This document shows, one piece after another, positions 1 through 5,186 of a DNA stretch of 5,186 bases. The DNA is from an uncultured Pelagibacteraceae bacterium. GTDB lineage: Bacteria; Pseudomonadota; Alphaproteobacteria; Pelagibacterales; Pelagibacteraceae. The translations under genes and the position numbers were made by a program. Location: assembly GCA_902533955.1 (NCBI GenBank), contig CACANV010000046.1, positions 1 through 5,186 of the forward strand, in the 5' to 3' direction. Under the pieces are notes generated by a model. It worked only from the letters and a program-made list of their open reading frames with translations, ran no database searches and was not told the DNA's origin. Each line of letters opens with the position of its first letter. Position 1 is the stretch's first letter.

Positions 1-1287
1 TTCCAAAATTTTTTTATCTTTTTTAATTTTTGCTTGTTCCAAAGACCAATACTCAACATCAAATATATCTTTTTCAGGTATAAATTTGTATTTTGATGTT
101 TCTTCAACAGAAGAAATTACTCTTGCATTTGTTTCGGTAAGATCACCAGCAATTTTTGAAGCACCAAGGCTATTTCCTACACTAAATAATCCAACATTTT
201 GAACTAATATAACTCGTGGCGAAGTATCAAGTATTATTTTTTTCTCTTTAACTTTTTTCTTATTTTTGTTGAAATATTTTATATATTTTTTTCTATAATC
301 TTTAAAAGCCTTTTCAGCCAATGTTTTAAAATCATTAATTGTAGAATTTCCTTTAGGAGTAATTATAAGTGGGAATGGCTTGACCCTTATTACGTGATCT
401 GGTGTAGCGGTACCTTTAATTGAATAATTTTTTACATTTTTTCCATTAATAAAGTAGTTTAATTCTTTATTAGTTCTATAATTAACTATATATTTTTGAT
501 CTTTATTTTCAGATAATAATCCTCTTAAAATAGGTGCAATTTCATATGGATTAAATTTAGTTTTAAAATTTTTTATCTGCCTTATTTTCTTAGATTTAAG
601 TTTTTTAATTGCTTTTTCGGCATCAGAAACATACTTAATCATTAAATCATAAGATTTTTTTGCATTATTATCAAAAGTAAAAATTCCATGATTAAGCAAT
701 ATCAAACAGTTTATATTTGGATTTTTTGAGTAAACTTCATTAATTTTTTTTGCTAATTTAAACCCTGGCATTACATATGGAACAATACTTACTTTTTTCC
801 CAAATATTTTTTTACAAAATTTAAATCCCCCAGGTCTATTGGTAACGTTCATTATTGCATCTGAATGAGTGTGATCTACAAATTTAAAAGGTAAAAAAGC
901 ATGAAGAAAAGTTTCAACTGAAGGATTGGGTGATTTAATATTTATTAAATTTCTTTTTTGATAAGCGACCATTTCTTCGTCTGAAAGATTTTTTTTGTTT
1001 TTTAATGCTAACAAGGGTTGTAATTTAACAGCAGGGAGTCCCTCAGGTTCTATTTCTGCCATATCCCAACCGCTTCCTTTTACACATAAAACATCATATT
1101 TTTTTCCATCAATGTCTTTAATGTTTGTTTTAACTGAAGTATTTCCTCCACCATGAAGAACTAATTCGCTATTTCTTCCTAATAATCTAGTTGTATAAAC
1201 TCTTAGAGCCATATCTTTAGAATGACCAAGCTTTTTATACTTATTGATATATTTTTTAGCTTCTGAATTTGACCAATTGTTTTTCAA
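1..1287 (-). CDS. Class II aldolase / short-chain dehydrogenase bifunctional protein (RhaD/YuxG type), C-terminus cut by window edge
   Basis: The reading frame is open from a TTG at 1287 to the window edge, giving 429 residues with no stop. The N-terminal part is a class II (zinc-dependent) aldolase domain: HGGGNTSVK at residues 45-53, GSGWD at 71-75, SVET with Glu125 as the likely catalytic/zinc-site acid, HTH at 139-141 and NHG at 199-201, the three histidines being the expected metal ligands. Near the cut end, FDVEYWSLEQAK matches the linker that precedes the Rossmann NAD(P)-binding short-chain dehydrogenase half in this family. Full members run to roughly 680 residues, so about 250 are missing here. 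Family members cleave or oxidise sugar-phosphate or hydroxy-aldehyde substrates in the cytoplasm (rhamnulose-1-phosphate aldolase/alcohol dehydrogenase is the named type). The real substrate cannot be read from the sequence. It is transcribed away from the polyamine gene. The family call is strong; the substrate is unknown. Confidence 0.9.
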   Translation of the reverse strand, partial: MKNNWSNSEAKKYINKYKKLGHSKDMALRVYTTRLLGRNSELVLHGGGNTSVKTNIKDIDGKKYDVLCVKGSGWDMAEIEPEGLPAVKLQPLLALKNKKNLSDEEMVAYQKRNLINIKSPNPSVETFLHAFLPFKFVDHTHSDAIMNVTNRPGGFKFCKKIFGKKVSIVPYVMPGFKLAKKINEVYSKNPNINCLILLNHGIFTFDNNAKKSYDLMIKYVSDAEKAIKKLKSKKIRQIKNFKTKFNPYEIAPILRGLLSENKDQKYIVNYRTNKELNYFINGKNVKNYSIKGTATPDHVIRVKPFPLIITPKGNSTINDFKTLAEKAFKDYRKKYIKYFNKNKKKVKEKKIILDTSPRVILVQNVGLFSVGNSLGASKIAGDLTETNARVISSVEETSKYKFIPEKDIFDVEYWSLEQAKIKKDKKILE

Positions 1288-1294
1288 AGTTTTA

Positions 1295-1299
1295 TCCTC
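1295..1299 (-). promoter_or_regulatory. Ribosome binding site fixing a TTG start
   Basis: Read on the minus strand, GAGGA lies 7 bases before TTG at 1287. There is an in-frame TAA six codons further upstream and no ATG or GTG between them. The next in-frame ATG is codon 26, which would cost the conserved-looking N-terminal helix. The TTG is therefore the best start. Confidence 0.7.
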
Positions 1300-1307
1300 A
1301 GCAAATT

Positions 1308-1313
1308 ATTATA
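1308..1313 (-). promoter_or_regulatory. Candidate -10 element for the aldolase/dehydrogenase gene
   Basis: The minus strand reads TATAAT here, a perfect sigma-70-type -10 hexamer, 20 bases upstream of the TTG start. Transcription would begin near 1301 and give a leader of about 14 bases that just contains the GAGGA site. No good -35 hexamer is found at 16-18 bases upstream, and AT-rich DNA yields chance matches, so confidence is limited. Confidence 0.4.
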
Positions 1314-1375
1314 TTAGTTTTTTATTTGAAAGAAGAGGAAAAATTTGATTATTTTAACTATAAGGAGAATCACTA

Positions 1376-2416
1376 ATGAATAAAGTAGGCGAACATATAA
1401 CCCTAGATATCATTGGAACTACCAAAGAATATAGTCCAGAATTTTATGAAAAATTGGTTTATAAAATTGCAAAGTTAGCCAAAGTAACAGTTTTAGAGAT
1501 TTCAAAATATAAATTTGAACCTCAGGGTTTCACTTTAGTAGCTCTATTGGCAGAAAGCCATATAAGCTTTCATACATTCCCCGAAAAGGGAATTATAAGT
1601 TTTGATTTTTTTACTTGTGCTAAAATTTCACCATCAGTAGCTATAGATATAATTAAAGATGAAATCGAACATACTCATATAATAAAAAAAGAATTTAATA
1701 GAGATACTATTGATTTATATCATGATAATTATAGTTCAATAGGCTTACGTAAATCTTATGTTGTCAATAAAGTTTTAGAAAATTTTAAATCAAAAGCTGG
1801 TCAATATATAGAAATTTTGGAATTAGAACAGTTTGGTAAATCTCTTTTTATTGATAATGAAATACAGGTAGCTGAATCAGATGAACATTTATACAGCTCT
1901 ACATTTGTAAATTCAGGATTAAAATTAAATCCGAAAAAAGAAAAAGCTGCAATCATCGGTGGTGGTGACGGAGGTGTTGCTAGAGAATGTATTTCTCAAA
2001 ATTTTGGATTTATTGATTGGTTCGAATTGGATCCTGAAGTTGTAAATGTTTGTGACAAACATCTAAGTAAAATTGGAGAGAAAGCATCTGAAAAGAATTC
2101 GGTAAAATGTACGTGGGGTGATGCTTTTGAAAGTATAAAATCAGTTAAAGTTGATACTTATGATCAAATATATGTTGATCTAAATGATGATCAGTTTTGC
2201 ATAGATTTAGCAGCAAAAAACATGGATTCTTTAGTTAGAATTTTAAAACCAAAAGGTGTAATTACGGCCCAAGTAGGAAGTCAGGATAAAAAACCAAAAC
2301 AAGTCCAGAATTGGTTAAATGTTTTCAATACTAATTTTGGAAATACAAAATTATCAAGAGTTTATATACCAAGCTTTGATTGTGCTTGGAATTTTTCTTC
2401 ATCAATAAATCATTAA
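1376..2416 (+). CDS. speD/speE: S-adenosylmethionine decarboxylase / spermidine synthase fusion (SpeD-SpeE)
   Basis: One 346-residue chain carries two polyamine enzymes. Residues 1-110 are a bacterial-type AdoMet decarboxylase proenzyme: LAESHISFHT at 58-67 contains the Glu60-Ser61 self-cleavage site that would make the pyruvoyl cofactor from Ser61, with His66 and Cys81 (FFTC) at the usual processing and proton-donor positions. Residues from about 115 to 346 are an aminopropyltransferase: GGGDGG at 195-200 and ELD at 217-219 bind decarboxylated AdoMet, GDA lies at 248-250, and Asp268 and Asp271 match the paired substrate-site aspartates. Together the halves would convert AdoMet plus a diamine such as putrescine to a triamine. 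Such fusions are described from several phyla, including Candidatus Pelagibacter ubique. AAGGAG at 1362-1367 sits 8 bases before ATG. An oddity is SS at 174-175 where HE is usual after the conserved Tyr. The fusion call is firm; the exact diamine used is open. Confidence 0.93.
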   Translation: MNKVGEHITLDIIGTTKEYSPEFYEKLVYKIAKLAKVTVLEISKYKFEPQGFTLVALLAESHISFHTFPEKGIISFDFFTCAKISPSVAIDIIKDEIEHTHIIKKEFNRDTIDLYHDNYSSIGLRKSYVVNKVLENFKSKAGQYIEILELEQFGKSLFIDNEIQVAESDEHLYSSTFVNSGLKLNPKKEKAAIIGGGDGGVARECISQNFGFIDWFELDPEVVNVCDKHLSKIGEKASEKNSVKCTWGDAFESIKSVKVDTYDQIYVDLNDDQFCIDLAAKNMDSLVRILKPKGVITAQVGSQDKKPKQVQNWLNVFNTNFGNTKLSRVYIPSFDCAWNFSSSINH

Positions 2417-2474
2417 TTTTCTTTTTAAATCTAAATTTTTATGAAATAATAAATTATATATTTTTGGAGGGAAA

Positions 2475-3326
2475 ATGAAAAAATTAAAAATATTTGGAAT
2501 AGGAGTATTAATTTCTTTATTCTTATCAATATCTTCAAATGCAGACCAAGTCACAATTGGAACTGAAGGTGCATATCCACCATGGAATGATACTGATGCA
2601 TCTGGTGCACTTGTTGGATTTGAGATTGATCTTGGTAAAGAACTTTGTGCTATTATGAAACATGAATGTACTTTTGTTCCACAAGACTGGGATGGAATGA
2701 TACCAGCATTATTAGGTAGAAAGTTTGATGTAATAATGGCTGGAATGTCAATTACACCTGAAAGACAAAAAGTAATAACTTTCTCGCAAGGTTATGCTAC
2801 TGAACCTGCTACCCTTGCTGTAATGAAAGGATCTAGCCTTGAAGGAATGGATACAGTAAAATCGATAAATTTAAATTTAAGTGGATCAGATGTTAAAAAA
2901 GCTCTAAAAACAATTACATCTGCATTAGCAGGCAAAACTGTTTGTGTGCAAACAGCAACTATTCACCAAAATTTCTTAGACTCAGGAGATGTTGGCAAAG
3001 TTGATGTTAGAACTTACAAAACTCAAGATGAAGTAAACTTAGATTTAACATCTGGAAGATGTGATGTTGCGTTAGCTGCTAAAGCTTCATTTGTAGAATA
3101 CGCTGAAGCATCTGGAAAAGAAGTTGTTACAGTTGGACCTAATTTGGCTGGTGGTGCTTTTGGTAATGGTGTTGGTGTTGGTGTTAGACAAGGTGGTGAC
3201 GGTGCGATTGGTAAAAGAGATGCCAAACTACTGAAAGACTTCAACAAAGCAATTGATAAAGCTAGAAAACAAGGAATTATTAGCGATCTCGCTATTAAAT
3301 GGTTTAAAGACGACGTTTCTATGTAA
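2475..3326 (+). CDS. Periplasmic substrate-binding protein of a polar/basic amino-acid ABC importer (family 3, LAO/HisJ-like)
   Basis: This binding protein should capture an amino acid in the periplasm and deliver it to the two permeases downstream. A signal peptide is clear: a lysine-rich start, a hydrophobic core at about residues 6-19, and a likely cut after Ala23 (SNA/DQ). The mature part aligns by eye with lysine/arginine/ornithine and histidine binders: GTEGAYPPW at 29-37, a Cys58-Cys65 pair matching the LAO/HisJ disulfide, QDWDGMIPAL at 70-79, SITPERQ at 92-98 with Arg97 for the ligand carboxylate, and DLTSGR at 190-195 with Asp190 for the alpha-amino group. Tyr34 and Trp72 would sandwich the side chain. 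It is 283 residues long, with about 22 extra residues near 121-150 compared with LAO. GGAGGG at 2466-2471 is only 3 bases from the ATG. A basic amino acid or related compound is the best ligand guess; glutamine or an opine cannot be excluded. Confidence 0.88.
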   Translation: MKKLKIFGIGVLISLFLSISSNADQVTIGTEGAYPPWNDTDASGALVGFEIDLGKELCAIMKHECTFVPQDWDGMIPALLGRKFDVIMAGMSITPERQKVITFSQGYATEPATLAVMKGSSLEGMDTVKSINLNLSGSDVKKALKTITSALAGKTVCVQTATIHQNFLDSGDVGKVDVRTYKTQDEVNLDLTSGRCDVALAAKASFVEYAEASGKEVVTVGPNLAGGAFGNGVGVGVRQGGDGAIGKRDAKLLKDFNKAIDKARKQGIISDLAIKWFKDDVSM

Positions 3327-3339
3327 TTAATTTTAGATT

Positions 3340-3364
3340 TGGCGACTATAATATATAGTCGCCA
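3340..3364 (+). promoter_or_regulatory. Intercistronic hairpin between binding-protein and permease genes
   Basis: The arms GGCGACTATA (3341-3350) and TATAGTCGCC (3354-3363) are perfectly complementary around a 3-base loop ATA, and T3340/A3364 adds an eleventh pair. The hairpin begins 13 bases after the binding-protein stop and ends 7 bases before the permease ATG. Only TCTTT follows, so it is a poor intrinsic terminator. The likely role, by analogy with other binding-protein operons, is to protect the 3' end of the abundant binding-protein message and lower permease expression. Partial termination is the alternative. Confidence 0.8.
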
Positions 3365-3370
3365 GTCTTT

Positions 3371-4063
3371 ATGGAACTTCTCGCATTTGGAAAAACAGGA
3401 TGGGGTGATGAGTTATTTTATGCAACTCTAATGACAATAGCTGTATCTATTACAGCAATGATAATTGGTTTCTTGTTTGCATTAATATTCACGCCATTAA
3501 AATTATCTAAAATTAAAGTTTTTAATTTAATTGGAAATTTATATACAACAGTTATTAGAGGTGTTCCCGAACTTCTTGTAATTTACTTATTATTCTTTGG
3601 AGGCAGTGGAGCAATTATGTACGTAGCTTCTATCTTTGGATATTACGAATATATTGAAATTAATGCATTTATAACAGGTTCATTTGCAATTGGAGTAATA
3701 TCAGGAGCATATTCTACAGAAGTATTTAGAGGTGCCATACAATCAATTGAAAAAGGCCAATTTGAAGCTGCGAAAGTTTTAGGGATAAAAAAACATATTC
3801 AATTTTATAAAATTATTTTGCCTCAAATGTTAAGATTAGCAATACCAAATCTCAGTAATGTTTGGCAAATTACACTAAAAGATACATCTCTTATTTCTGT
3901 AACAGGATTAGTTGAAATAATGAGACAGTCATATATTGCAGCAGGATCTACGAGAGATCCATTATTTTTTTATTCACTTGCTGCTGTTTTATATTTGTTA
4001 CTTACATATTTCAGTATGAAATTAATAAATAAATTAGAAATCAAATACAGTAGAGGATTCTAA
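3371..4063 (+). CDS. Amino-acid ABC transporter permease, HisQ-like
   Basis: An inner-membrane subunit of 230 residues, the usual size for the HisQ/HisM family, which forms half of the transport channel. Hydrophobic spans are visible near residues 17-40, 55-77, 97-113 and 198-215. RGVPELL at 63-69 is the conserved motif after the first loop. The EAA loop that docks on the ATPase runs from GQFEAAKVLGI (129-139) to LPQMLRLAIPN (150-160). The N-terminal FGKTGWGDEL is typical of this subfamily, which supports the ATG at 3371 even though no Shine-Dalgarno sequence precedes it: the bases just upstream are the hairpin arm plus AGTCTTT. The next ATGs nearby are out of frame. Its stop overlaps the next permease start by one base. 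It should pair with that permease as a heterodimer. Confidence 0.9.
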   Translation: MELLAFGKTGWGDELFYATLMTIAVSITAMIIGFLFALIFTPLKLSKIKVFNLIGNLYTTVIRGVPELLVIYLLFFGGSGAIMYVASIFGYYEYIEINAFITGSFAIGVISGAYSTEVFRGAIQSIEKGQFEAAKVLGIKKHIQFYKIILPQMLRLAIPNLSNVWQITLKDTSLISVTGLVEIMRQSYIAAGSTRDPLFFYSLAAVLYLLLTYFSMKLINKLEIKYSRGF

Positions 4064-4737
4064 TGGATTTTGATTTAATGATTAATAGCTTTCCAAAGTT
4101 GCTTAATGCAACTTTAATCACATTAAAACTATTATCAGCTTCACTGTTTTTTGGATTGTTCATTGGTCTTTTATTTGCTGTTTTAAGAATGAATAAAAAT
4201 CCAATAATAAATAAATTTTCTTATGGATATTCTTATGTATTTAGAGGAACTCCTCTTTTGGTTCAAATTTTCATTATTTATTTTGGACTAGGACAAATTG
4301 AATATTTAAGATCCACATTTCTTTGGATAATTTTAAAAGAACCTTATTGGTGTGCAATTATTGCTTTTTCATTAAACACAGGAGCTTATACATCAGAAAT
4401 TTTAAGATCTGCTTTCCAAACGATCAAACCTGGATTTATAGAAGCTGGACAAAGCCTTGGAATATCAAAAAAAATTATATTTTATAAAATCCAAATTCCT
4501 ATTGCCATTAAACAATCACTGCCTGCTTATGGCAACGAAATAATTTTAATGATGAAAGGAACTTCCCTTGCAAGTACAGTAACTTTAATGGATCTTACCG
4601 GAGTTGCAAAATATATAATTTCAACCACATTTAAACCTATAGAAGTTTTTATTGTTGCCGGCAGTATTTATTTATTTATGACCTTTGTCATACATAATTT
4701 AATAAAATATTTAGAGAGAAAATTTAGTTATCAATAA
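4063..4737 (+). CDS. Amino-acid ABC transporter permease, HisM-like
   Basis: The second inner-membrane channel subunit, 224 residues. RGTPLLVQ lies at 61-68, PYWCAIIAF with NTGAYTSEILR at about 94-115, and the ATPase-docking EAA loop begins GFIEAGQSLGIS at 124-135. Hydrophobic spans are near 17-42, 64-77, 96-108 and 194-213. The sequence follows the HisM pattern more than HisQ, so the two permeases form a distinct pair rather than a recent duplication. The start codon overlaps the previous stop as TAATG, with AGAGGA at 4052-4057 five bases upstream, so translation is coupled. No ATPase gene follows: the next gene is on the opposite strand and its 3' end overlaps this one by 7 bases. Confidence 0.9.
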   Translation: MDFDLMINSFPKLLNATLITLKLLSASLFFGLFIGLLFAVLRMNKNPIINKFSYGYSYVFRGTPLLVQIFIIYFGLGQIEYLRSTFLWIILKEPYWCAIIAFSLNTGAYTSEILRSAFQTIKPGFIEAGQSLGISKKIIFYKIQIPIAIKQSLPAYGNEIILMMKGTSLASTVTLMDLTGVAKYIISTTFKPIEVFIVAGSIYLFMTFVIHNLIKYLERKFSYQ

Positions 4738-5120
4738 TTGGTATACTCTTTTATTTCTTTAATTTTTGAACCAGTATAATTATTAATTTTTAGTTTGATT
4801 TTAGCTCTATCATCGTTGAAGAAATGCACATCTCTAGAGAGCCTAACGAATTTTTCACCAAAATCGGAATTTTTTTCACATAATCTTTTTTCGTCTTCAA
4901 TTAACCAAAGTTTTAAATTAACTTCTTTCAAAGACTTAAATAATTTTTCAAGATTTTCATCTAATTTAATATTTTTATTTAATTGATCTTTTAAAATATT
5001 ATATTCATCATCTATAAATTTAATATTTTCTGAGTTTTTAATCTTATCTTTTTTTATTTCTAGAATGGAAATTTTATCTAAAAGCTCACCAACAGATACT
5101 TCGACTAGAATTTTATTCAT
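4731..5120 (-). CDS. DUF6165-like small protein of unknown function
   Basis: The protein is 129 residues, highly charged and lysine-rich, with no signal peptide or membrane span, so it is probably cytoplasmic. The N-terminal motif VEVSVGELLDKISILEIK (residues 6-23) is what I recognise as the DUF6165 signature. The next 50 or so residues have a heptad-like spread of Leu/Ile and charged residues, suggesting a helical hairpin or coiled coil. A second block, LWLIEDEKRLCE (72-83) followed by FVRLSRDVHFFNDDRA (91-106), also looks conserved rather than random. DUF6165 proteins are, as I recall, often encoded beside LPS or glycosyltransferase genes, which fits the glycosyltransferase-like start just upstream on the other strand. 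There is no Shine-Dalgarno sequence before the ATG; TATAAA five bases upstream could be a -10 giving a leaderless message. Function unknown; the family name is from memory. Confidence 0.72.
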   Translation of the reverse strand: MNKILVEVSVGELLDKISILEIKKDKIKNSENIKFIDDEYNILKDQLNKNIKLDENLEKLFKSLKEVNLKLWLIEDEKRLCEKNSDFGEKFVRLSRDVHFFNDDRAKIKLKINNYTGSKIKEIKEYTNY

Positions 5121-5152
5121 AAAAATTTATAGTGTGTTAAGTTGTTAAAAAT
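5121..5152. promoter_or_regulatory. Short divergent promoter region with overlapping -10-like sites
   Basis: These 32 bases separate two divergent starts. The plus strand has TATAGT at 5128-5133 and the minus strand has TATAAA at 5131-5126, so the two -10-like sites overlap. Neither has a -35 match at proper spacing, and neither gene has a visible ribosome binding site. This is a weak call from AT-rich DNA. Confidence 0.25.
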
Positions 5153-5186
5153 ATGTCTAATATTTTAATTATAAAACACGGTTCTT
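5153..5186 (+). CDS. Start of a probable glycosyltransferase family 9 (heptosyltransferase-like) gene, cut by window edge
   Basis: Only 11 full codons are present, reading MSNILIIKHGS. This matches the first beta strand and loop of family 9 glycosyltransferases (ADP-heptose:LPS heptosyltransferase type), whose starts usually read ILIIKHGSLGD or similar. Such enzymes add heptose or a related sugar to the LPS core on the cytoplasmic face of the inner membrane. The adjacent divergent DUF6165-like gene supports an envelope-polysaccharide context. No Shine-Dalgarno sequence is visible before the ATG. With so little sequence, another protein starting with a similar strand remains possible. Confidence 0.55.
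   Translation, partial: MSNILIIKHGS

Noticed and set aside
1326..1355. Possible promoter TTGAAA ... TATTTT ahead of the polyamine fusion gene
   Set aside because: The -10 match is only four of six bases in a very AT-rich stretch and several registers fit equally well.
2417..2474. Riboswitch or separate promoter ahead of the binding-protein gene
   Set aside because: The 58-base gap is too short for a known aptamer class and shows no stable stem. AT-rich hexamers are present but none stands out.
3150..3215. Gly/Val-codon repetitive stretch (GGTGTTGGTGTT-like) in the binding-protein gene
   Set aside because: It encodes the Gly-rich GNGVGVGV segment typical of this binding-protein family, not an independent DNA repeat.
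3023..3247. Minus-strand open frame of 74 codons inside the binding-protein gene
   Set aside because: It is antisense to a well-supported gene, and its proline/alanine/serine-rich product mirrors the Gly/Val-rich stretch of the binding protein. No ribosome site or family motif.
3340..3370. Hairpin as a full intrinsic terminator ending the binding-protein transcript
   Set aside because: The run after the stem is only TCTTT and the permease genes directly follow, so a complete stop is unlikely; kept as an intercistronic regulatory hairpin.
4795..4986. Plus-strand open frame of 63 codons opposite the DUF6165-like gene
   Set aside because: Its Ser/Phe/Leu/Asn-rich product is what the reverse complement of a Lys/Glu-rich AT-rich gene gives. 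No ribosome site or recognisable motif.

Overview
The window is very AT-rich, densely packed and has short intergenic gaps. This, together with a SpeD-SpeE fusion gene, points to a streamlined marine alphaproteobacterium of the SAR11/Pelagibacter type. The lineage call is an inference from composition, codon use and gene content; no rRNA or other marker gene is present.

Layout. (1) Positions 1-1287, minus strand: the N-terminal 429 codons of a two-domain class II aldolase/short-chain dehydrogenase protein (RhaD/YuxG type), cut by the window edge just before its dehydrogenase half. It starts at TTG. (2) Positions 1288-1375: a divergent intergenic region. (3) Positions 1376-2416, plus: a single-chain S-adenosylmethionine decarboxylase/aminopropyltransferase fusion, making a spermidine-type triamine. 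(4) Positions 2475-4737, plus: a polar/basic amino-acid ABC importer consisting of a periplasmic binding protein and two HisQ/HisM-type permeases, with no ATPase gene beside them. A perfect hairpin lies between the binding-protein gene and the first permease gene. (5) Positions 4731-5120, minus: a small protein that looks like the DUF6165 family, its stop overlapping the last permease gene by 7 bases. (6) From 5153, plus: the first 11 codons of what looks like a glycosyltransferase family 9 (LPS heptosyltransferase-like) gene.

How they fit. The fusion enzyme and the importer lie on one strand 58 bases apart and may be co-transcribed. The binding-protein pocket resembles lysine/arginine/ornithine/histidine binders, so import of a basic amino acid could feed polyamine synthesis, but no ornithine or arginine decarboxylase gene is visible. 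The right end looks like the edge of a cell-envelope (LPS) block, functionally separate from the importer.

No mobile element, CRISPR array, tRNA, rRNA or phage gene was seen. I found no convincing evidence of an undescribed system. The points most worth checking are the altered substrate-site motif in the fusion enzyme, the hairpin that abuts a permease start lacking a Shine-Dalgarno site, and the missing ATPase.
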